A stretch of 21,765 bases of DNA from CAYTET01 sp964436975 (GTDB taxonomy: Bacteria; Bacillota_I; Bacilli_A; Erysipelotrichales; Erysipelotrichaceae): positions 1 to 21,765 of the forward strand of contig CAYTET010000034.1 of the NCBI GenBank assembly GCA_964436975.1. Direction: 5' to 3'. The notes below the pieces were generated by a model. That model made no database searches, was not told the DNA's origin, and was given only the letters and a program-made list of their open reading frames with translations. Both the position numbers and the translations under genes were made by a program. Shown here one piece after another: positions 14,852 through 21,449 of the stretch. The stretch's first letter is position 1. The number at the start of each line of letters is the position of its first letter.

Positions 14852-15160
14852 ATGACAACATTAAACCAGCTGCCCGTCGGCCAGACGGCGGTTATTACCA
14901 AAGTCGGCGGACAGGGTGCACTGCGATGCCGGCTGCTGGACATGGGAATTATTCCCCATACAGCTGTAACAGTGGTCAAGATAGCGCCGATGGGCGATCC
15001 GCTGGAATTGCGGATCAGGGGTTATGAACTGACTTTGCGCATCGATGATGCCAAACTGATTGAAATCATGAAGCAGGGTGAAAATGTCGGCGTTAAAGAC
15101 TTTGAGAAGGAAACAGCCAAACATCTGGCCGCTAAACGGAAAGCGGGGAAGAAAAAATGA
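14852..15160 (+). CDS. feoA: FeoA, ferrous iron transport protein A
   Basis: The product has 102 residues. Residues 1-75 form the SH3-like FeoA domain: 'LNQLPVGQTAVITKVGGQGALRCRLLDMGIIPHTAVTVVKIAPMGDPLELRIRGYELTLR', with the 'LLDMGIIPGxxV' core easily recognised. FeoA is a small cytoplasmic partner of FeoB. An unusual Lys-rich tail of about 27 residues, ending 'AKHLAAKRKAGKKK', extends past the domain; many FeoA proteins stop near 75. AGGAAGGGG precedes the ATG. The stop overlaps the feoB start (ATGA). It is the first gene of the iron operon and is probably controlled by the inverted repeat at 14811-14828. Confidence 0.93.
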   Translation: MTTLNQLPVGQTAVITKVGGQGALRCRLLDMGIIPHTAVTVVKIAPMGDPLELRIRGYELTLRIDDAKLIEIMKQGENVGVKDFEKETAKHLAAKRKAGKKK

Positions 15161-17124
15161 CAACGCTTTTTAACCAGCTTACAGGTTCTAACCAGCATGT
15201 TGGAAATTTCCCTGGCGTTACCGTTGATCAGAAAACCGGGACAGTCAAGGGCAGCAAGGACTGCCAGGTTGTGGATCTGCCGGGAATCTACTCAATCCGG
15301 CCTTATTCGGAAGAAGAGATTGTGACCAGGCAGTTCATCCTGCAGCAGAAACCGGATGGCATCATTAATATTGTTGATGCCACCAACATTGAAAGAAACC
15401 TGTATCTGACCCTGCAGCTGCTGGAACTGCACATGCCGATGGTGCTGGCTCTCAATATGATGGATGAGGTCCGCAATAATGGCGGCACCATCGATATCGA
15501 GAAGATGTCCGAGGCTCTCGGCATTCCCGTCATTCCCATCTCGGCGGCCAAGGACGAAGGCATCACTGATTTAATTGACGCTATGATAAAGACCGCTTCG
15601 GAAAAGCAGTACCCCAAGGTTTATGATTTCTGCGCTCCGGGACCGGTGCATCGCTGTATCCATGCGGTCAGTCATGTCATTGAAGACCATGCCCAGCGGC
15701 TCAATATCGCTCCCCGGTTCTGCGCCATGCAGGTAATCCAGGGGGATAAGGACTTTATCAGCCGGCTGCAGATTGATGAAAATGAAATTGAACTGATTGA
15801 GCACTCCATAGTGGAAATGGAGCACGAGGGTCATTTGGACCGGGATGCCGCTATTGCCAATATGAGATATGAGTTTATTGAGAAGGTGTGTGCGGAAAGC
15901 GTTAAAAAAGGTGAAATCAGCAAGGAACGCACCCGCAGTGAAAATATAGATAAGATTCTGACCAATAAATATCTGGCGCTGCCGCTTTTTGTGGCCATCA
16001 TGGCGCTGGTATTCTGGCTGACTTTCGGTGTCATCGGATCAGGCTTAAGCAATCTACTGGCCTCCGGCATCGGATGGCTGACCAATCTGGCTGACCAGGG
16101 ACTGACGGCTTACGGCATCAATCCGCTGGTGCATTCACTGATAATTGACGGCATTTTTGCCGGGGTCGGCTCGGTTCTTAGTTTTCTGCCGGTCATCGTT
16201 GTTCTGTTCTTCTTCCTGTCCATTCTGGAGGATACCGGCTATATGGCCAGGGTGGCGTTCATCATGGACCGTCTGCTGCGTCATATCGGGCTGTCCGGCA
16301 AAAGCTTTGTGCCGATGCTGATCGGCTTTGGCTGTTCGGTGCCGGCGATTATGTCAACGCGGACCCTGCCTTCGGAGCGGGACCGCAAGATGACTATCAT
16401 GCTTACTCCGTTTATGAGCTGCTCGGCAAAGATTCCCATTTATTCGGTCTTTGCCCTGGCTTTCTTTCCAGGTCATAGCGCCCTGGTAATGGTCATCCTT
16501 TATTTTGGCGGAATGCTGGTCGGGGTGCTGTGCGCTCTGGTAATGAAGAAAACGGTTTTCTCCGGCAATCCGGTTCCCTTTGTCATGGAACTGCCCAATT
16601 ACCGGCTGCCTTCGCCGAAAAGTGTTGTACTGCTGATGTGGGATAAAGCCAAGGATTTTCTGCAGCGGGCTTTCACTATCATCTTTGTGGCAACCATCAT
16701 CATCTGGTTTTTACAGACGCTGGATCTGCATCTGAATGTGGTGACCGACAGTTCACAGTCGCTTCTGGCTATGATGGGCCGCTTCTTATCGCCGCTGTTT
16801 GCACCTTTAGGCTTTGGTGACTGGCGGCCGGTAACGGCTCTTATCAGCGGATTTGCGGCCAAGGAGGCGGTTGTCAGCACGCTGATTGTGCTGCTTAATA
16901 CCACTTCGGCTAATCTGGCTGCATCCCTGACAGCTTTCTTTACCCCGGCATCAGCCATCAGTTTTCTGACCTTCACGCTGCTGTATACACCCTGCGTGGC
17001 GGCTGTCGGAGCTATCCGCAACGAACTGAAGAGTTCCTCCAAGGCTGGCCTGATGGTAGTGAGCCAGTGTGTGATTGCCTGGATAGTCAGCTTCATTGTC
17101 TACCGGCTGGCTCTGCTGGTATGA
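15157..17124 (+). CDS. feoB: FeoB ferrous iron transporter, N-terminus lacking the G1 P-loop
   Basis: The 655-residue product begins 'MTTLFNQLTGSNQHVGNFPG'. Normal FeoB starts with about 15 more residues, xxxxALxGNPNxGK, directly before TTLFN. The P-loop (G1) is therefore absent, and no remnant is found upstream in any frame. Other G-domain motifs are intact: G2 around T22 ('PGVTV'), G3 D40-L-P-G43, G4 N100-M-M-D103 and G5 S129-A-A-K. The membrane part is complete, with 'ILEDTGYMARVAFIMDRLLRHIGLSG', 'GFGCSVPAIMSTRTLPSERDR' and 'LTPFMSCSAKIPIY'. FeoB imports Fe2+, and GTP binding by the G domain drives or gates this. Without G1 the protein should bind nucleotide poorly or not at all. The start overlaps feoA's stop, and its own stop overlaps the next gene. 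Either a true 5' deletion or a sequence error. Confidence 0.9.
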   Translation: MTTLFNQLTGSNQHVGNFPGVTVDQKTGTVKGSKDCQVVDLPGIYSIRPYSEEEIVTRQFILQQKPDGIINIVDATNIERNLYLTLQLLELHMPMVLALNMMDEVRNNGGTIDIEKMSEALGIPVIPISAAKDEGITDLIDAMIKTASEKQYPKVYDFCAPGPVHRCIHAVSHVIEDHAQRLNIAPRFCAMQVIQGDKDFISRLQIDENEIELIEHSIVEMEHEGHLDRDAAIANMRYEFIEKVCAESVKKGEISKERTRSENIDKILTNKYLALPLFVAIMALVFWLTFGVIGSGLSNLLASGIGWLTNLADQGLTAYGINPLVHSLIIDGIFAGVGSVLSFLPVIVVLFFFLSILEDTGYMARVAFIMDRLLRHIGLSGKSFVPMLIGFGCSVPAIMSTRTLPSERDRKMTIMLTPFMSCSAKIPIYSVFALAFFPGHSALVMVILYFGGMLVGVLCALVMKKTVFSGNPVPFVMELPNYRLPSPKSVVLLMWDKAKDFLQRAFTIIFVATIIIWFLQTLDLHLNVVTDSSQSLLAMMGRFLSPLFAPLGFGDWRPVTALISGFAAKEAVVSTLIVLLNTTSANLAASLTAFFTPASAISFLTFTLLYTPCVAAVGAIRNELKSSSKAGLMVVSQCVIAWIVSFIVYRLALLV

Positions 17125-17285
17125 AACCGCTGGACTGGCTGCTGATCCTTGTTATCGCCACAGCCTTTGTTCTTTGTCTGATCTGGCTGTTCAACCAGCA
17201 TAAAAAGGGCCGCTATATTGGCTGCGGCGGGGATTGTGATAATTGCTTCTGGGCACAGTTTGAACATCCGGTGAAGAAAAAATGA
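17121..17285 (+). CDS. FeoB-associated Cys-rich membrane protein
   Basis: A 54-residue protein starting at the ATG that overlaps the feoB stop (17121-17124). One membrane helix ('WLLILVIATAFVLCLIWLF', about 6-24) is followed by a short basic stretch and a cysteine cluster 'GCGGDCDNC' (C-x3-C-x2-C), then a Lys-rich end. Size, cluster and place directly after feoB identify the small Cys-rich partner found in Bacillota feo operons, thought to aid iron passage or to replace FeoC. The start is well defined by the ATGA overlap; a longer in-frame version from inside feoB is not credible. Confidence 0.92.
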   Translation: MKPLDWLLILVIATAFVLCLIWLFNQHKKGRYIGCGGDCDNCFWAQFEHPVKKK

Positions 17286-17303
17286 AAGTTTTATGAATTG
17301 AAC

Positions 17304-17327
17304 AAGCCGGTTGGAAAGCCGGCTTTT
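17304..17327 (+). terminator. Rho-independent terminator of the feo operon
   Basis: AAGCCGG (17304-17310) pairs with CCGGCTT (17319-17325), loop of 8 nt, then TT; only four T residues in a row including the stem. It lies 18 bp past the last feo gene. Confidence 0.75.
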
Positions 17328-17340
17328 CAGATGATAAAAT
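17311..17340 (+). promoter_or_regulatory. Candidate promoter of the ATP-grasp gene
   Basis: TTGGAA (17311-17316, 4 of 6) lies 18 bp before TAAAAT (17335-17340, 5 of 6), and the -10 has the upstream TG of an extended -10 (TGATAAAAT). The -35 would sit in the loop of the feo terminator. Confidence 0.5.
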
Positions 17341-17371
17341 AAACTCAATTATTTAGCGTCGGGGGGAAAAG

Positions 17372-18370
17372 ATGATGAGCGTGGACAGACAATTGCTGAA
17401 ACTGATTGAGCATATTGATTATCATCATTTCAAGCAGGTTGTAGATCAACTGCATGAGACCACCGGACGCAGCCGGATCTGGCTGTTCAATGATATGGTG
17501 TACTGCGGGCTTAAATATCAGGCCGGCTATAATGATTACATGTATCTGGAAATGTATGACATGAATAATACCCAGCGGGCTTCCATGATTACCCGGGGAA
17601 TAAACAATGCCATCGTGGCTAAGTACAATGACCGTTCGCAGGTTAAATGGCTGGATAATAAGGATCTGCTGTATGAAAAGTTCAATGACTTGCTGGGCCG
17701 GCACTGGCTGAAGATTGATGGCACTAACTATGCCGAATTCGCCGAGGTCTTCAAGGATGATGCCCAGATAGTCATCAAGCCGATTGTCGGAACTCACGGT
17801 CAGGATGTGGCCCGGATCGAGCTGAAGGGCAATCGGGAAGAAATATACCAGCGGATTACTGCCAAGGGCCCGCTGCTGGCTGAAAGTGTTCTGAAGCAGT
17901 GCGCGACGCTCAATAAACTGCATCCGCAGAGTGTCAACGATATCCGGCTGGTCACCTTTAAAGGCAAAGTACTGGTGGCCTATCTGCGAATCGGCACGGG
18001 TGATAATGTAGTTGATAATTTTAATCATGACGGACTGATGGCCCCGATTGATGAAAAAGACGGTGTTATCCGCTATCCGGCTATTCAGAAGGGCGGCAAA
18101 ACGTATATCCGTCACCCTGATACTGATGAGCCGATTGTCGGTCTGCGCATTCCCCATTGGGACCGGATCTGTCAGCTTGGCCAGCAGGCGGCCCAGAGGC
18201 TGCCTGAAGTTGGTTATATAGGCTGGGATATCTGTGACGGTGAAGATAGAGCCTGCCTTATTGAAGGAAATGATTTCTCCGGTCACGATATCTATCAGCT
18301 GCCGGTTTACTGCCCGGACCGGATTGGCTTTAAGGAAAAATTCCGGGCGGCCGGAATTGAAATAAGCTGA
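17372..18370 (+). CDS. ATP-grasp protein of the sugar-transfer-associated class
   Basis: A 332-residue product with an ATP-grasp fold. 'AQIVIKPIVGTHGQDVARIE' (about 130-150) is the ATP-binding lysine and glycine loop. 'LLAESVLKQ' gives the hinge acid, and 'SVNDIRLVTFKGKVLVAYLRIGTGDNVVDNFNHDG' is the substrate/metal region. 'YPAIQKGGKTYIRHPDTDEPIVGLRIPHWDRI' and 'YIGWDICDGEDRACLIEGNDFSG' are signatures of the family often found in polysaccharide or capsule loci. The likely reaction is ATP-driven ligation of a carboxylate to an amine or hydroxyl on a sugar, but no substrate is known. Translation may begin at 17372 or at the next codon-long step, 17375; GGGGGGAAAA precedes both. No glycosyltransferases are nearby, so context does not help. 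Confidence 0.87.
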   Translation: MMSVDRQLLKLIEHIDYHHFKQVVDQLHETTGRSRIWLFNDMVYCGLKYQAGYNDYMYLEMYDMNNTQRASMITRGINNAIVAKYNDRSQVKWLDNKDLLYEKFNDLLGRHWLKIDGTNYAEFAEVFKDDAQIVIKPIVGTHGQDVARIELKGNREEIYQRITAKGPLLAESVLKQCATLNKLHPQSVNDIRLVTFKGKVLVAYLRIGTGDNVVDNFNHDGLMAPIDEKDGVIRYPAIQKGGKTYIRHPDTDEPIVGLRIPHWDRICQLGQQAAQRLPEVGYIGWDICDGEDRACLIEGNDFSGHDIYQLPVYCPDRIGFKEKFRAAGIEIS

Positions 18371-18732
18371 TTGCTGAAAAGGCAGGCATCTGCTGGCATC
18401 CATAGAGTCTTTATATGCAATGATATGGGCCGGGACAAAAGAGCTCATATGTTTTATAAGTGTTAACCTCAACTAACACAGCGTGATATGCAGTATTAAA
18501 AATCATCGTAAAAAAACAGATGATTTACTTTTTTGTGCGCATTGTGTGGTAAATGTTAGAAAAAAAAGAGGAAGAAACAGTGATTCTCAAATTAATTGTG
18601 AAAAAATGGTCAAATAGATTGCCTACACCTTGCCATATGCGTTAAACTAAATACTGGATGTCGGTGAAACGGCGCTCAGCCGTAAATGCTGCATCCAAAA
18701 TCCGCTATTCTGCGGGCAGGGAGGACAGAGAA
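18371..18732. other. Intergenic region, AT-rich, 362 bp
   Basis: It holds no clear gene. A hairpin lies at 18500-18534 (listed separately). A possible promoter for the dehydrogenase is TTGCCT (18619-18624), 18 bp, TAAACT (18643-18648). A 21-codon frame starting with GTG at 18580 (AGAGGA upstream) ends at 18645, just at that -10 box; I do not consider it a supported gene. GC content drops sharply relative to the preceding 18 kb. Confidence 0.55.
18500..18534 (+). terminator. AT-rich hairpin followed by T run, possible terminator of the ATP-grasp gene
   Basis: AAATCATC (18500-18507) and GATGATTT (18519-18526) are perfect 8-bp arms around an 11-nt A-rich loop, then AC and six T. The stem is weak (two G-C pairs) and lies 130 bp after the stop codon, so the assignment is tentative. 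Confidence 0.45.
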
Positions 18733-19677
18733 ATGGATATCAATAAAGTGACTGTTATTGGCGGCGGTGTGCTGGGAAGTCAGATTGCTTTTCAGGCAGC
18801 GTACTGCGGCTGTGATGTAACAATCTGGATGCGCAGTCCTGGCAGTATCACCAGAGCGCAGCCAAAACTGGATCATTTGAAAGATGAATATATCAAGACC
18901 ATCAATGCGATGGCAAAGCCGGATGGCAAAACGCTGTCAGTCTGGGCGCGCGGCATCTCCGACGAAAACTTTGACGAGCAGAAGTGCCTTAAGCATGTTC
19001 AGGAGGCTTATAGCGGCATTAAGCTGGAACTTGATATGGCAAAAGCCGTTGCTGATGCTGATTTAGTCATTGAGTCGATGGCTGAAAACATGGAGCAGAA
19101 GGAAGCTTTTTATAAAACCATGGCGCCGCTATTGCCGCAGCGCACGGTCGTTGTCACTAATTCATCGACGTTTCTGCCGTCTAAACTAGCCAAGTTCACC
19201 GGTCGTCCCGATCGCTTTCTGGCAATGCATTTTGCTAACACAATATGGGTGAACAACATTGCGGAGATTATGGTGCAGGATAAGACAGCGCCTGAGCATT
19301 TTGATGAAATCGTCGCTTTTGCCGAGAAAATCCGCATGATTCCATTGCCCGTGCATAAAGAAAAAGCCGGTTACCTTCTGAACTCGATGCTCGTGCCGTT
19401 TCTGTTCTCAGGTATGGATCTTTATGTTAACGGCATCTCTGATCCGGCCAGCATCGACAAGGCATGGACGATAGGAACCGGTGCTCCTAAAGGGCCGTTT
19501 GCGATTTTGGACACGGTTGGCTTGACCACGGCTTACAATATCGTACTCAATTATGTAAAAATCCCCAGTTTCATTGCACCGTATAACTTTAAAGGCATTG
19601 CTAAAATGCTGAAGGAATATATCGATGCGGGCAAATGTGGCAAATCAGCTGGCGAAGGCTTCTACAAATACAACTGA
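18733..19677 (+). CDS. 3-hydroxyacyl-CoA dehydrogenase family protein
   Basis: The ATG at 18733 has an excellent ribosome site (CAGGGAGGACAGAG); 25 extra in-frame codons upstream lack one. The 314-residue product opens with 'DINKVTVIGGGVLGSQIAFQ', the NAD-binding Rossmann motif G10-x-G12-x2-G15. 'ADLVIESMAENMEQKEAFY' and 'VVVTNSSTFLPSKLA' follow. The catalytic pair H166 and E178 ('AMHFANTIWVNNIAEIM') keeps the family's 12-residue spacing. The C-terminal helical domain ends 'GKSAGEGFYKYN', the usual terminus. It would oxidise 3-hydroxyacyl-CoA or a related hydroxy acid with NAD+. No thiolase, crotonase or acyl-CoA dehydrogenase is near, so the substrate may not be a CoA ester of fatty acid metabolism. 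Codon use seems less GCC/CGG-rich than upstream genes, which hints at separate origin. Confidence 0.9.
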   Translation: MDINKVTVIGGGVLGSQIAFQAAYCGCDVTIWMRSPGSITRAQPKLDHLKDEYIKTINAMAKPDGKTLSVWARGISDENFDEQKCLKHVQEAYSGIKLELDMAKAVADADLVIESMAENMEQKEAFYKTMAPLLPQRTVVVTNSSTFLPSKLAKFTGRPDRFLAMHFANTIWVNNIAEIMVQDKTAPEHFDEIVAFAEKIRMIPLPVHKEKAGYLLNSMLVPFLFSGMDLYVNGISDPASIDKAWTIGTGAPKGPFAILDTVGLTTAYNIVLNYVKIPSFIAPYNFKGIAKMLKEYIDAGKCGKSAGEGFYKYN

Positions 19678-20564
19678 TAAATAACTGAGCTCAGTCAGAC
19701 ATACAAGCACAAATTATCAAAAGTCCATACTGTATTGCGCAGAAATGTAAATTGTATAGTATGTGCAGCAGACAATGTGCAAAGTTTCCAACAACTTGTT
19801 GATTTGTGGTTTATTACGATATGCTGTTATTGACTGAATTATATTGGGTTAGGTAGTTCATCAAAGAAAGGCAGCACAATATCGCGAACGCTTATATCGA
19901 AATAGAGTCACATACAAGCATTTATGTACATGCGGCCTGAATAAAACAATCAGAATACAGTGTTGAAAGGCCCAAAATCCGGAACGTTATCGTTATGCTG
20001 TCTGACTTGTCTCGGCCAATCAGTATGATGGCTGTGTCACTTTTCGGATTAAAATGATCTTTATGTTTCTTGCCCTGATTAATATAGGTTCATATTGCTG
20101 TTTCAAACAAATCCTCCTGATGGTCTGATGATGCTTGACTTGGAGGATTTTTCTTTTTGTAAGGCCAGCATCGTTTTGCACTTATATAATAAGAGCCTTT
20201 GATACAAATACATGATTGGTTAACAGAACCAAATCTAATTTCATTTACGTCAAAAATACTGGTAGCCTTAAACAGAGACAAATCGCTGAACCAGTTATTG
20301 TCTTACGCCGATGGCGATGATACTGACAGTGACAGTAAATCCTTATGGTATTGCCGAAAAGGTAACGTACTTAAATTAATTTCTTATCATTTCCTTCAGA
20401 TTGCTGCAGTTAACCGGTTCAGCCAATTGAATTTGATGGCTGGATGGAAGATTTTGCTGCAGATGCTGTTAGTGCTTTGTCAATGGCCTGCTATTATAAG
20501 GGGATGAGAAAAACTAAAAATATGATATCATGTAGTTACAGGTAGTATAGAAAGGTAGTGTAAA
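19678..20564. other. 887-bp region without a supported gene
   Basis: AT-rich and full of stops in most frames. It contains CAACAACTTGTTG (19789-19801, 6-bp arms), a strong terminator at 20109-20157 and a 10-bp palindrome ATGATATCAT (20522-20531). Two open pieces look faintly protein-like: a frame over 20199-20507 ('NQLLSYADGDDTDSDSKSLWYCRKGN') and a startless frame over 20414-20545 ('IEFDGWMEDFAADAVSALSM', then 'ACYYKGMRKTKN'). They may be remains of one decayed gene joined by a frameshift near 20415, but I cannot name it. A 63-codon frame on the minus strand crosses the terminator hairpin and is not credible. Confidence 0.5.
20109..20157 (+). terminator. Rho-independent terminator without an obvious upstream gene
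   Basis: AAATCCTCC (20109-20117) and GGAGGATTT (20142-20150) are perfect 9-bp arms around a 24-nt loop, followed by TT-C-TTTTT. It lies 430 bp past the dehydrogenase stop, so it may end a small RNA, a long 3' tail or a decayed gene. Confidence 0.72.
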
Positions 20565-21305
20565 ATGGAAACTAAAGAGAAAAAGAGTACGGGATCATTA
20601 GTTATAATTGTTTTATTGGCAATAGCACTTTTAGGGAGTGTAGGGTACATTGTGTATGAGAGGTTTTTTATGAAAGATAATGGCGGTGATAATAATGAAA
20701 TAGTGATTACGGAAGCTGATAAAACATATGCTTTGGAATTTTCAAAAAACGCGCGCTATTACATACTTCAGGATGGCCTCAATGAGAATAATGTTATTAC
20801 ATTAACTGATTCTTCAAAACTGCAATTATCTATTAAAAAGATTATCGATAATTTGAATGAAACGGGTATTGAAATTAATACTAATTCATATTCTTCATCA
20901 GATGATTATTGTATTTCAATAACAAAAGCAGCAGTAGATAACAGCTTGAAAAAATGTTTTGTTGATCCGGGAATCACCGATTATTCCAGCGCAAATACGG
21001 ATAATCCCCCATATAGAATAGAATATACAAACAATACAGATTTCAATAAGGGTGATTATAGAATTACGGCAATTCCCTATGGGTCAGAAGGACCAAATTA
21101 TGATAGTAAAACTGTGTTTTATGATAAAACAGAGGTAAATAGTGAAGATATCTATGTATATATGAAATCGGGTTATTATTCCCTTGATTCGGAATTCGTT
21201 ATATACAGCGATAAAGGGCACAAGAATAAGATCTATTCAAAAGCCATTGATCAAACCACAATGGAAAGTGAGCTCAAGGATTATGATGCGATTAATGCTG
21301 ATTAG
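20565..21305 (+). CDS. Membrane-anchored hypothetical protein, apparently cut short by an in-frame TAG
   Basis: The 246-residue product is not recognised. A short charged N-terminus ('METKEKKSTG') is followed by one membrane helix ('SLVIIVLLAIALLGSVGYIVY', about 12-32), then an Asn/Asp/Ser/Tyr-rich domain probably outside the cell. It is an N-in, C-out type-II topology with no lipobox. Three cysteines are absent from the helix but two occur in the outer domain (in 'DDYCISIT' and 'KKCFVDPG'). The DNA is much more AT-rich than the first 18 kb. AAAGG precedes the ATG. After the TAG at 21303-21305 the same frame stays open and protein-like for 28 further codons, ending at a second TAG at 21390-21392 next to a terminator. 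The natural protein is therefore probably 275 residues. Confidence 0.72.
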   Translation: METKEKKSTGSLVIIVLLAIALLGSVGYIVYERFFMKDNGGDNNEIVITEADKTYALEFSKNARYYILQDGLNENNVITLTDSSKLQLSIKKIIDNLNETGIEINTNSYSSSDDYCISITKAAVDNSLKKCFVDPGITDYSSANTDNPPYRIEYTNNTDFNKGDYRITAIPYGSEGPNYDSKTVFYDKTEVNSEDIYVYMKSGYYSLDSEFVIYSDKGHKNKIYSKAIDQTTMESELKDYDAINAD

Positions 21306-21392
21306 TACAAGGACAAATTAAATACTTATAAGTTTACTTTCAAAAAAGAGGGCGCTAATATTCTGTTTGATAAAGTGGAAATAGTTAAATAG
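21306..21392 (+). pseudogene. In-frame C-terminal continuation of the hypothetical protein after TAG
   Basis: Reads 'YKDKLNTYKFTFKKEG' and then 'ANILFDKVEIVK', closing with TAG. Composition and beta-strand pattern match the gene before it, and its end lies 14 bp before the terminator stem, where a gene end is expected. Either a nonsense mutation (for example from AAG, CAG or GAG) or stop-codon readthrough. Confidence 0.65.
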
Positions 21393-21406
21393 TTTAATCA
21401 GAGAGG

Positions 21407-21449
21407 CTGTATAAACCTAGGCAACTGCCAATGGTTTATACAGTTTTTT
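21407..21449 (+). terminator. Rho-independent terminator after the hypothetical protein gene
   Basis: CTGTATAAACC (21407-21417) and GGTTTATACAG (21433-21443) are perfect 11-bp arms. The loop contains a second small pairing, GGCA-AC-TGCC, and six T residues follow. Confidence 0.9.

Noticed and set aside
18580..18645. 21-codon GTG-started leader peptide before the dehydrogenase
   Set aside because: A plausible AGAGGA precedes it, but it overlaps the candidate promoter and has no regulatory codon pattern.
20090..20281. 63-codon gene on the minus strand
   Set aside because: It runs across a strong + strand terminator hairpin, has no ribosome site and no recognisable sequence.
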